Shown in pieces: positions 34,280-47,800 of a stretch of DNA of 64,000 nt. The position numbers and the translations under genes are program-made. This stretch comes from Zerene cesonia (Eukaryota; Arthropoda; Insecta; Lepidoptera; Pieridae), in contig NC_052127.1 of assembly GCF_012273895.1 (NCBI RefSeq), positions 682,001 to 746,000 on the forward strand. The letters are read 5' to 3'. Every line of letters starts with the position of its first letter. Position 1 is the stretch's first letter. Below the pieces are notes generated by a model. It saw only the letters and a program-made list of their open reading frames with translations, ran no database searches and was not told the origin of the DNA.

Positions 34280-37200
34280 TTATATCGACTCCTGCGCACT
34301 TCTATACTCATACACGCTTCCCCTTTCAACAAATTTGTTGAATTTCTCGCCTGTACGAACATCTGGACCGGCTGTCCCGGGCACGCCGTAACCGCCACCG
34401 CCCGGAGAGCTCATTATGTATTTATCCTGGAAATAGTTTGGATTACAAACATGAATTATCTTTTCTCAGGTGTGTTTTAATTATTTTTTAAGGGTGCAGC
34501 ATGAGTTACAATGAAACACGCACACATAGATCCAACGAATCAGCGGTCTTTGTACACGGGGCTGCACGCACACATGCGTACATATAATCGGTCGGAAATA
34601 AGGATATGCGCGTATCGATTGTACTAAAATGTAAATCACTATGAAATTACTTTGCTGCTTAATTATAATTTGACTAAACTATAAAAAATGCCCGTGTATA
34701 AGAATGGTTAAGAAAACTGAATTGTCTCTAGTGTAAATCCTACTAATATTTTAAATGCGAAAGTTTGTAAGGATGTGTGTATGTTTGTTACTCTTTCACG
34801 CAAAAACTAACCGATTGCAATGAAATTTGGTACGTAGACAGCTGTACAACTGGAATAACATATAGGCAACTTTTTATCCCGATATTCCTACGCGATACGC
34901 GCGGTAGATAAATTTGTTGATTTCAACACACTACCAAATTAACATATAGTTACCCTGATTTTTTTACTAGACATATAATATTATGAAGTCATATAACACC
35001 ATATGATACAATATAGCATTATATTGGAATCGAACCTACTAACTCTTATGACTATCTTCTCTTATCTACAACTCACCCCAGGGTACGCTTCTATGGAGGC
35101 CTTTCCACCCAAATTGATAAGTCTCCCATTGACTCTTTGCAAAAGGTTCAGACCTCTTTTACCAGGTTCACCTCCTGAAATAGTTTAGTTAGTTTAAGTA
35201 ATTATTAAAATTATATATGCTAAAGAAACTCTGTGTGTCTCTTCTTCAGGCCAAAAACAATGGACTGATTTCATTTTCTGATGAAATTTGGCGGAAAGAT
35301 AGTTTGAGGCTCGAAAAAGGACAAAGGACAGGTTGTAATACGTTTCGTACCCCGCGTTTCCAAGTGCCCCATCTGACCCTGATCATATTTTCATTTCTAC
35401 ACTTATATTATAAAGAAGAAACTTCTGTATTTTTGTATGCTCTTACACAAATGGACCGATTGAAAAAAAATATTTCACCATTACAAAGCTGCAAATTCAT
35501 CGAGTGGCATAGGCTATAATATGTACCACGGACGAAGCCGGGGCGGACTGCTAGTCATTAACAATTTAATTACAATTTGACCATAACCCAATATTGACAC
35601 AGATCCAACACGCAGAGGCCTTAGAGAATTTAATGTGTTGTGGGACACCAGCCGCAGCCTGCCCGTGACTACTCCATGGAGATACAGCCCTGGGCAGTCC
35701 ACGGCCGGTGTAGGACTATTGCAAGATAGGGAAATTTTATAACTGAAGACTAGAAGAAATTCGATTACTGAGGTGGGATTATGGGTGGCCGAGAGGCTAG
35801 GCGTTGCTACGGTTTGTCACAGAACCCGGGTTCGAATCCCCGAAATCCCTTCGTAATCAATTTTTTTCTTTCGAAATTTCTAAATTTAATAACTGAACAT
35901 GCTTATTTTTTATACTAGCGGTCCGCCCCGGCTTGCCTGTATTACATACATAACCTATAGCCTTCCTCAATAAATGGACTATCTATCACTGAAAGAATTT
36001 ATCAAATCGGACCATAGTTCCTGAGATTAGTGCGTTCAAATATACAAACTCTTCAGCTTTATATTATATGTTGTCCCATATAACCCAGACACTACCGTTC
36101 ATTCCATAAGGCTGGAAGACCCTTCTTTCAGTGAGTACGGACAACTGCACCGTCCTTCGGAACACCAGCTCGCGAACCACGCCGTCACCACCGGACCATT
36201 TCCCTGAAAAATGTTGTCTTATTTATTTCATGTATTGAAATAAGGTTCTTATAGTCTTGTTAATTTAAAATAGTGTTTATTTTTCTACATTTGGGAGTCG
36301 AGCACGCTTCGGCACGAATTAGGCCAACTCGCACCGGGGATGTACCACACCCCCACAGGAGACGCAAAATTGTAGCGTGCTACTGTGTTTCATGTTTCGT
36401 GAGTAGGGGAGCCGGAGGCCCGGTTCCTTTTCCTCACCTTTCCTATACTATTCCCTTGTTCCCATCTTCAATTCTTTGCTTGTCCCTTACCCTTTAAAAG
36501 CGGACAGCGCATGCTTAGAAGCCCTACTTCTGCTCTATTCATGGGCGGTGGTGATCGCTTACCATCAGGCGAACCAGTTCAGTTGCCCGTTATGACATAA
36601 GGAATAGATTTCTTACCCATTCCACCAGATCCGGACCTCAATGAGAAGGTGGGCACCATCAGCGGATATCGAGTCTCAATGATCTCCACGTCAGTAATCC
36701 TCGTGTTTGTCATGTGGGTGTGGACACCTCCAGTGCCTGGCCAACCTGGACCCTGGGGTGATTAACCGACTTTACAAAACGGTAGACCATGATTGCACAG
36801 AGCATGTCTAAACTAATATAGGGCTGAATATTGGTTTTTTAGAACTAATCTCAGTAACTATAAGACTAATTCCAAAAATTCTCTCAGCCTCGGATACCAG
36901 ATATACCGATTTTTTTAAATTCGATACATTTGAGACTAGCTTTTGCCCCCGGCTTCGCACGCGTTAAATTCGGTCTAGTTAAATAGATTTTATAATACAT
37001 ATAAACTTTCCTCTTGTCTCTATCTATTAAAAAAAAAACATAAAAATCTGTAGTGTATATATATATATACTTAGTCTGGCCATAAATACTGTTACACTTA
37101 ATTATAAAAAAATATTACATTTGAATTTCGANNNNNNNNNNNNNNNNNNNNNNNNNNNNNNNNNNNNNNNNNNNNNNNNNNNNNNNNNNNNNNNNNNNNN

Positions 37201-38846
37201 NNNNNNNNNNNNNNNNNNNNNNNNNNNNNNNNNNNNNNNNNNNNNNNNNNNNNNNNNNNNNNNNNNNNNNNNNNNNNNNNNNNNNNNNNNNNNNNNNNNN
37301 NNNNNNNNNNNNNNNNNNNNNNNNNNNNNNNNNNNNNNNNNNNNNNNNNNNNNNNNNNNNNNNNNNNNNNNNNNNNNNNNNNNNNNNNNNNNNNNNNNNN
37401 NNNNNNNNNNNNNNNNNNNNNNNNNNNNNNNNNNNNNNNNNNNNNNNNNNNNNNNNNNNNNNNNNNNNNNNNNNNNNNNNNNNNNNNNNNNNNNNNNNNN
37501 NNNNNNNNNNNNNNNNNNNNNNNNNNNNNNNNNNNNNNNNNNNNNNNNNNNNNNNNNNNNNNNNNNNNNNNNNNNNNNNNNNNNNNNNNNNNNNNNNNNN
37601 NNNNNNNNNNNNNNNNNNNNNNNNNNNNNNNNNNNNNNNNNNNNNNNNNNNNNNNNNNNNNNNNNNNNNNNNNNNNNNNNNNNNNNNNNNNNNNNNNNNN
37701 NNNNNNNNNNNNNNNNNNNNNNNNNNNNNNNNNNNNNNNNNNNNNNNNNNNNNNNNNNNNNNNNNNNNNNNNNNNNNNNNNNNNNNNNNNNNNNNNNNNN
37801 NNNNNNNNNNNNNNNNNNNNNNNNNNNNNNNNNNNNNNNNNNNNNNNNNNNNNNNNNNNNNNNNNNNNNNNNNNNNNNNNNNNNNNNNNNNNNNNNNNNN
37901 NNNNNNNNNNNNNNNNNNNNNNNNNNNNNNNNNNNNNNNNNNNNNNNNNNNNNNNNNNNNNNNNNNNNNNNNNNNNNNNNNNNNNNNNNNNNNNNNNNNN
38001 NNNNNNNNNNNNNNNNNNNNNNNNNNNNNNNNNNNNNNNNNNNNNNNNNNNNNNNNNNNNNNNNNNNNNNNNNNNNNNNNNNNNNNNNNNNNNNNNNNNN
38101 NNNNNNNNNNNNNNNNNNNNNNNNNNNNNNNTGTTATTTGCAGTTAACAATTTTCTTTTTTCTTTATTACAATATTTATGGCAAGACTAGGTATATATAT
38201 ATATATACAAGAATTGCTCGTTTAAAGATATAAGATATAGGGGCAGACGCGGGAAGCGTTTGCTTTATAACTAACTAAGTATATATAGTTAGTTAATCTT
38301 AGTGTAAATTAATGTAGATACATTTGAAGAGTATGTTTCATAGTTTAAAAACACTCACTGCCCCACTGCCCCCAGCCACCGTCTCGTAATACCCCCAACT
38401 GCTCTCGCCGAGCGTCAGGTTGTTCATACACCCTTGGGACGCCGCGCACACCTGGCAAATTATAAATAATTCAAATTGTTTCATCATCACTTTTAACAAA
38501 CTTCTCCTTCGAATTGTCAGAACTATGTCTAGACCAAGTTAAATTGGGACCAAACGGGCAGCAACAGATAAAAAAAAATTGAATCATCAAAATAGGTTCA
38601 CTCTGACCCAAGGTCTGAGGTAATAAACGCAAAAAATACAGCCGGATAGAGAACTATCTCCTGCTTTTTCGAGGTCGGTTGAAAAAGTTTGAAATGCTAT
38701 AGGTAATATACTTTATATGTATGAGCGAACACGTGGTGTATGAGCATCCGTGCATGTGAGTTTGAGTGCTTAGGTGTGTGATTGTGTGCGCGTGGGTGTG
38801 TGTGTGTGTGTGTGTGAGTGTGTATGTGTGTGTGAGTGTGTATGTG

Positions 38847-38880
<34 letters not shown>

Positions 38881-41800
38881 CGTACGTGCGTAAAGTGAAT
38901 GTGTGTTGATCGTAACAGAATTTAGTATTTTTCTATTACATAACTGAATGGAATCAGATAAACAGAAATAACCTTGGAGAACAATATAAAACCTGAAAAG
39001 CCTTCAAAACGACGTCGACGATCCGCTGCGAAGTGAGAACATTGCCGCCCACCACCGCTGCGTCTTCAGAGGGATCCAGGATCGAATCCTGAGGTACGAT
39101 CACCGTCACTGGGGTCAGACAGCCCTGGGAATATGATGGAATTGTAACTATTTATCTTACTTATAAGAGAATAAGGAAGAAATAAGAGGAGAAACTACAA
39201 TTTTATTTTCTTTTATCTTAGTTCATCCGGTTATTTCAGTATTTAAATTTCATATTAATACTTACATATATATACTTTCATATTATCACAGGCACTATAC
39301 CTAGGGTAATGTTTACAAAATGAAAAATCATAAAAGATAACTAACTTATGCAATTATTTTGAATTGATTGAAATAAAAGACGATATATTATGTACCCTAT
39401 AATATTTGATAATTGTAAATGGAAAATTTTCTCCATGAGATTTTTAATTTTATTCGAAAAACCACCCAACCTTAGCTATAATTTCTATAACACATTTCAT
39501 TAAAATTAAAGCTATAAAAAACTAAGTAGTTCTTTCTAACCTGGTTGAGGGGCACATCATGTCCCACCATACAACGCAAACAGTAGATCAGTGCTGACAG
39601 TGTTATAGCCCGTGGGGCATTTAAATTGCCCCACACTTCCACACCAGTGCCCCTGTAATCATTTTTAGGTATTAATCTAGATTCTAGATTAAGGCAATTT
39701 CTCTTAGATTATATGTTAATACATATTAATTATTGCCCTCAAAAGTAATTTGTGTTACACGCTTTTAACATAATTGGAAATCTCTTCTAATTAAACTATT
39801 CCTTAGTTCTGTGTAGTTCTAATATAACTATTCCTTAGTTTGAAACATAATTTATTGTACACCATATAAAAACAATGACAAAAAAATAGCAGAGCATACT
39901 TTTTTATGCACTTATTATTTTTATTTTAAATATGTGCTATGAAAGTGAGGGTATCTTTAATTTTCTCAATTAAACCCCGGAATGCAGACTAATTTTACAA
40001 TCACCAAGGAATCGAACCCAAGACTTATAACTCACGTGAAATCACACACAGCAGTGCCTTCCTTTTCATCGAGGGTCACAGTTAGTACAATAGGTGTACC
40101 GTTGTCCATGTACTCTGTGGCTTTTAGTATAGTGGAGCCTGTTGTTTCTAGCGTTTTACGAGCTATTTCCTGAAATGTGTGTTGTGGTAGAAATTAGTTT
40201 TAGGACGTACTTTAATATAATTTTATGGGATTTGTGATATTTTGTGACAGGAAGTAAAATGAGGTTATTATAATGGTTTTCAATAACTAAACGATGAAAC
40301 AAGCAACTCGTTTCTATTTTTAAAGCCTTATGTGGTTGTTGTTTTATAGAATTATTTTAGAGGTATCCAAAAAAAAATCTGCTGAGAAGATGCAACAGAA
40401 AATACATTACTATATACTACTTAGAAATCAGAAATCCAAAAGTATAATAAATGCAAAAGATAATACAAAATTGGATCTTATCTGACCCACTTTGCCACAG
40501 CAATAAAAAAGAGCTATTTTGATTAAAAAGAAACAGTTTTCCTTTATTTCCTTCGTTCAAAAATATTTCAGAAACCCAATATTTTTAACAATAATCCTTA
40601 GTCACCTTCAGCATGTCTCTAACAGCCAACTCAGCGTTTTTCTGTATGTGTCCCATATACGCCTGCACTACGTCCAACCCATACTCATCGATTAATTCGC
40701 CCACCAGTTGAATACCCTGGAAATTTTAATGTTAACTTAAGTAACGGTTAAGATTTACTTGGCTGGGATATTTAAGTTATAGTAAGTTAAATATATGTAT
40801 TGGTTGAATAGGTACAATAAATTGTATCTCCTTGATTTAAGTCAATATTTCAATAACTGTTTATTCATTGTGAGTGAGAGACTATCTTAACCATCATAAT
40901 GGAGATCTTGACAAAAAATCTTTAAAGTTATTGTGTATGTATATACAGGGTGTCCCGCCTATGTTGTATTATAGTCAATGGATTACGAGACAATCTGTGT
41001 ATTAAATAATTCTTACCCTCTGGTTAGCGGCAACTTGAGCTTTCAAATCCGACAAGTTGTCCGCCAAGTTTCTGGTCCCGGAACAACCTGGCACTTCTCC
41101 GGGCCGTTGTAATTCTGAAATATCATATATTTTGTCTCTTTCATACGGTGTCTTAACCCTCGGACCGTTTGTATAATACTATCCTACTAATATTATAAAT
41201 GCGAAAGTTTGTGAGAATGGATGTATGTGTATGTATGTTTGTTACTCTTTCACGCAAAAACTACTGAACCGATTGCAATGAAATTTGGTACGTAGATAGC
41301 TCAACAAATGGAATATAACATACTGTCAACTTGTTATCCCGATATTCATGGGATACATATATAACACAAAACTAATAAATAATTTTAATGGAGCACACTA
41401 CACAGTTTTAAACTGAACCAATATTCTTTATATTCAAATCTTTAATCCTTACAATAAACCTAAAACTATCTTCATAATCTCGCTCAGAAATAATAAATAA
41501 ATAGTCCGAAGCAAAATTCTGCCTGTGAGTATATTAGACAGAAAAACAGACAGAACTGATTTGCTAATAAGCCTAATAGACCTTTAACATTACTGCTACG
41601 AGAGAAGGTGTTAATTTGAAGAAATCAAAGCATTAATATTCCTTAGTAATATTACAAAACCTACCTTTAACCAACTCCTCCTCATTAAAATGTCCCCCGT
41701 CCACCAACAACATAGATTTAAAAGCAGCCCCCTCGTGGGACAAACTGGTGGAGTGTGGGGGCATCGAGCCGGGGGTCAAACCGCCGATGTCCGCGTGGTG

Positions 41801-44800
41801 GCCCCGGGACGCCACGAAGAATATCGGCTTGGGGGAACTGGGGCAAAATGTATGGGACTATTATCCTTAAGGCATTTATCATTTCCCTATTCCCATCTGA
41901 TATTATCCTGTCACATCTTTATATCACGTCTACTCCACTGAAGTATACATGAAAAATGGGGAACTGGGGCAAAGTAAGTATTCCGGGACGCGAAAAATAT
42001 GGATTTTGGACAATTGGGATAAAATACAAGGCAATATTCCTTTTTAGCTATCAGAAAATACCAACTTAAGATCCAGCACAATTTCAGGAATACAGGAAAA
42101 ATGTCTAATATTTCTTGAGGTTCTATGAAAACATACTAATATATTTTTTGTTTGATTGAATATACTTAATCAGATACAGATTGGCTATACTTAATCAGAA
42201 CATTTTATTGTTAAGTACCTTTTAAAACATTATATAGTGAAGAGGTAGTGTTTTATATTCATATTTATAGTTTGAACAAACATTTTTCTTCAGAAACACG
42301 AAGAACTTACTTATGAAACACCGGAGTGATAACAGTCAAGTCTGGGAGATGCGAGCCCCCAGCCTTCGGGTGGTTGGACAGGAGCACGTCTCCAGGCTTC
42401 AGGGAATCCCCTCGGACTTGCATCTGGAGATAAATTATTAAATTTATATGGGAAACTGATCGGAACTGTTTGTGTACTGTATGGGCTGTGTACTGTATGG
42501 GCTGTGTACTGTATGGGCTGTGTACTGTATGGGCTGTGTACTGTATGGGCTGTGTACTGTATGGGCTGTGTACTGTATGGGCTGTGTAATGTAAGGGCTG
42601 TGTACTGTAGGGGTTGTGTACTGTATGGGCTGTGTACAGTATGGACTGTGTCCTGTATGGAGGGTGTACTGTATGGGGTGTGTACAGTATGGACTGTGTC
42701 CTGTATGGAGGGTGTACTGTATGGGGTGTGTCCTGTATGGGGTGTGTACTGTATCGGCTGTGTCCTGTATGGGGTGTGTACTGTATGGGCTGTGTCCTGT
42801 ATGGGGGGTGTACTGTACGGGGTGTGTACTGCAAGCACTGCACCTGGTACTGCACGCAGGCCTGCATGGCGCCGAGGTGCACGGGGATGTGCGGCGCGTT
42901 GGACACGAGCGCGCCGCCCGCGCCGAACAGCGCGCACGAGAAGTCCAGCCGCTCCTTTATGTTCACAGATATGGACGTGCGCTGGAGCACTCTGAGGGAG
43001 GCAGTAAAAAAAAAATAATAAAATAACCTACTATCCTACTAATATTATAAATGCGAAAGTATGTAAGGATGTGTGTGTGTTTGTTGCTCTTTCACGCAAA
43101 AACTACTGAACCGATTGCAATGAAATTTGGTACGTAGACAGCTGGCCAACTGGAATAACATAAAAGTTACTTTTTATCCCGATATTCTTACGGGACACGG
43201 ACTTACGCGGTTGAAACCGCGGGGCGCAGCTAGTTTTAAATAAATCCGAATGAAGCAATACGAAGAATCTGGTGAATTATGATTTTTTTATGTCATAGCG
43301 GGCAACTGAGCTTGTGGTTCGCTTAATGGTGAGCGATCACCACCGCCCGTCAACAGAGCAGAGGTAGTGTGCCTCTGCGAATGCGCTGCCCGCTTTTAAA
43401 GGGTAAGGGGTAAGATTGATGGCTCGAAAGAAGGAATGAACTGAGAGGAGTCAGAAAAAGATCAGAGACATCAGAACTTTCAACTTCGTGAGTTGATTTT
43501 CATGATTATTTATTTAAAAAAGCGTCCTTTTCGTTAAGACACTGCGAATGTACATGGGCGGTGGTGATCGCTTACCATCAGGCGAACCACCAGCTCAGTT
43601 GCCCGCTTATTGCATAAAAAAACAACAGTCAACTTTAGAACCCCCTTTTTTGAGTCGGTTAAAACAATTAAATGAATGGACGACTATTATTAAATTGAAA
43701 GTCTTACCTTCCCATTTGTTCAGCGATGGACATGAACCGGTGCGAGAAAATACTCAATTGTACTGAGTCGCACGCCGTCGACACCGCTCTCTGTCTGCCT
43801 TCGCCGATGGTTATACGGATGTCGCCATATTTGGTAATAACTGCTCGACAATCTGAAGTTTCATAGATATTTAGAAAGAAAGAAAGAAGAAAGAAAGAAA
43901 GGAAGAGAAGAAAGAAAATACATTATTTATACAAGGTAAAGTTAATAAAAAATAATTTGATGTAAACAAAAACGCTAAATTAACCTAGTATAAAAGGTGA
44001 TCCAGTCAGTGTATAAGAGTCTAAGCCCATTAAAGGAAATTAGATATTATATCTTCTCACATTGACTGCACAGTGTGTATTACACCTGTTTCACTGTGTC
44101 TGTGTCCTAGTAGAACACACACACGCACACACACAGTCAGAGTTGAGATATATCAAACGCAACAATTGCTTTGGACCGTAAATTATTAATCACTAGCGTT
44201 TGCCCGCGGCTTCGCACACGTTAATAGTACATTAATATGATTATACATATGAACCTTCCTCTTGAATCATCCTATCAATTAAAAAACTCCATCAAAATCC
44301 GTTGTGTAGTTTGAAAGATTTAAGCATACATAGAGACACAGGGAGAAAGAAAGCGACTTTGTTTTATACTATGTAGTGATTCATATTTTTATTAACTAGA
44401 CACTCGTCCCGGCTCCGCCCGAAAATCAAGATTCCTGTTTTATCCCAAGGGAGCGTTTAATTGGGATTAAAAGTATCCTATCACCCAAGCCAGCATATAC
44501 CCTGTCAGTATAGCATATCTTATCAAAATCCGTTCAGTAGTTTCAGCGTTATTGACGGACAAACATCCAAATAAATAAACTTTCACATAATATTAGTGAG
44601 ATTATTGTGATTCTTGAAGTACTTGGATGTATTTCTCGTTCATTTAAGTTAAAATTAAATGTCAATAAAGAATGATTCGGATCACTCATCCTTTGCTTCG
44701 GGCTCACCTGGCTCCACGAGTATGGTAGAAAGGCTGTCCATTATTATAGCTGGTCCAGCTATATCCTGCTCTGGTTGGAGATTTTCTAGCAAATACACGT

Positions 44801-47800
44801 TTGTGTCTTGGTAACCACCCTGGAAGTACACTTTGACCGTCTGAAATATATGAAAAAATCGTCAAGTGCGAGTCGGACTCGTGGTACTAAGGTACCTTAC
44901 AAATAAGCTTAAAATTTTTGCAAAATCGGTCACCCATCCGATTTATGACCGTGACAACTGTGGCTTAACGTGTTTTTTTATTATTTGTTGTTATACCGGC
45001 AACGAAAAACTCCGAAAAATTCAACTGTTTAAGTACCACGGTGACAGTCGGATAGACAGATAGACAAATAGGCAGACAGATGGACAGAATGACAGCGAAT
45101 ATCAGCGTTAAGGTCCCTTTGGGTAAGAAGCCCTAAAAAAACTTGAAAATTAAAATGGATATATTAAAAGAGCATCTACAGAGTTTCTTGCCGGCTCTTC
45201 CCTACAGAAACTGCTTTCCGAACCGGTCGTAAATGTTAGAACTGTGTTATGATGATTCAAATGTGCTTCTATAAGAAGTTTATTTGTATAAATAAATTTT
45301 TGATGCTGATGGTGATGATGATGATGATGATGATGATGGTGATGATCATGATGCTGATGATGATGGTGGTGATGATCATGATGATGATGATGATGATGGT
45401 GATGATCATGATCAAGATCATGATGATGACGATGACGAATACAAAGAAGGTGATGATGATTATGTGTGTCACTCCACCTTATCAACGGGCGGTACAATCC
45501 CCTTCCCGCTAGGTGGCGCCACTTCCTCTGCGACCTCGCTAGCGCCGACGCCGCGGACGCGAATGTCGTCGACCATCACGTCCCGCTTTGAGAGCGTGAA
45601 ACCGAACTCCTTTTTGTATCTGTTGGGCATTAACCTTTTTATGAGATAGGGTTAAAGTGTTTTTTATGCAAGCACAGTAGGGGCAAGTTTATATTTACAT
45701 TGAGAGATATAATTAGATTGGTTTGATAATTATATGATATAGGAGGAAGTGTAGCCTAAAGTCTTTCTCAATAAATGAGCAACAACACTAACACTGAAAG
45801 AATTTAATATTTTGTTATATAGCACTGAAATGCTTTATATAGTGCTATATAAAGCTTTATAAATGAGAAATTTTGAAAGAATAAAATTTACACGGGTAGC
45901 CGAGAGGCTAGGCGTTGCTACGGTTTGGCAAAAAGACGCGGGTTCGAATCCCGCCTGGTGACCAAATTTTTTTTATACTTTCAAAATTTCGCAGAAATTT
46001 CTCAAATCAGACCAGTAGTTGCCAAAATTAGATCGTTCAACCAAACAAACTATACAGAATACAAAATTAGTATAGATACCTGTTAATAAATGATGCATAG
46101 AAATCCCCATGTCTAGTGTGAGGGGCGGAGTCCCCGGGGCTAGGGGGCACCATGAGGGCGCAGTCCGTGCCAGAGTAGCGCAGGTGCAAATAGGGCTCCA
46201 ATACTATTTGGGAGTCTTTGAAACCCTGCAAAGATGTCGGAGAGAGAAATTTATATTTTCATTTTTATATTTAGCTAGCTGTTCGCCCCGGATTCGCCCC
46301 TGATACATGTATAGCCTATGTCACAAAGTAAAATTGCTCTCCAAAAAAGAATTATTTAAATCAGTCCAGCATTTTTGCGTGATTACGTTACAAACATACA
46401 AAAGTTTCCTCATATTTTCTATTAGTGCAGAATGTTGATAATTGAAATGTTTTTTTAGGACGAATACAATGAAATTTGGTACCTAGACAGCTGCATAACT
46501 GGAATAACATATAGGCAACTTTTTATCCTGATATTCCTGCGAATTTGAATTACGCGGGTGAAACCGCGGGGCGCAGCTAGTCCTACTTCCTACTTCCTAC
46601 TTAGTACTTTAATATTATAAATGCGAAAGTTTACAAGGATGTCTGTGTGTGTGTTTGTTGCTCTTTCACGCAAAAACAGTAGTTTTGAACCGATTACAAT
46701 GAAATGTGGTACGTAGACAACTGGACAACTGGAATAACATATAGGCCACTTTTTATCCCGACATTCCTACGGGATACGGACTTACGCGGGTGAAACTTAC
46801 GCAGCTAGTATCTTAAAATAAATATTATAATAGTTTAAAAAAACTAAAAAACACGCTTTTATCATATTTTGCAAATTGAAAAATGGAATAATTTTATCAA
46901 ATTAGTGTATTGTCATCGGTCCTCAATAAATCTACAAAGTTTGAACGAAATCTGGCCGTTTAAAGTGGGTCAAAATCGCGCCCAAAGAAGTCGGTTACAA
47001 ACAAACAAACAAACAAACAAACAAACAAACAAACAAACATACAAACATACAGGTGAAGCTAATAAAAAGCGTGTAACAAGGACTTGCCTGTGCCCTCAAT
47101 TTCTCCCTACACGTGGCGGCCAATACATCCAGCAGCCTATCCAACTCAGCGAAATTATTTGGCGAGTACACCAGCGCACACGGCTGTTGTGTCTCTTCCA
47201 CTACATCCGCTAGAGCTATGCCGTAGGCTGATAGGATACCTGTATAACACACAGCATTTAATGGAGTATTTTAAGACAGTTTTCCACCGAGGTCCTAAAT
47301 TGAAGATTTCCCAATACATACACATACAGATACATGTGTCTCTCACTTATGCTGACAAGTTCGGCCATTTTAAATGTTCAGTTAGTTTAATATTTAGTTT
47401 TATAGCATTGAAATGCTTTATAAATGAGAAATTTTGAAAGAATAGAGTTTTTTTTCTATTCTTTCAAAATTTCTCATTTATAAAGTATTTCAAGTAAAAA
47501 TTAAATTTAACAAAGGCCGCGTTCCATCGATACAATATTGTAATCATTGAAATAATGTTTCGTATTGGTTGTGATGGTTCTTAATCATCTCAATAGATGG
47601 CGTGGGGTGCCCCTTAGGCACATGAAACCGAAAGAGTAGAAGAAATTCGATTACTGTGGCAGGATCACGGGTGGCCGAGAGGCTAGGCGTTGCTACGGTT
47701 AGGCAAGATACGCAGGTTCGAATCCTGCCTCGTGATCAAATTTTTTCTATTTCTTTCAAAATTTCTCATGTTCATGCTTAGCTTACACGTGTTTTGGTTC

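Noticed and set aside
40940..40985. Transposon terminus ('acagggtgtcccgcc')
   Set aside because: The motif resembles ends of some DNA transposons, but no inverted partner or target duplication is visible nearby.
42472..42837. CRISPR-like repeat array
   Set aside because: The units are contiguous 16-mers without spacers, in an intron of an insect gene; it is a minisatellite.
45150..45512. Poly-histidine and poly-methionine open frames
   Set aside because: They are translations of the (ATG)n repeat in OPLAH intron 13 in different frames.
47663..47737. Functional tRNA gene
   Set aside because: The core has tRNA-like boxes and stems, but it is one of several mutated copies in a dispersed element and the T-arm to acceptor spacing is two bases too long.
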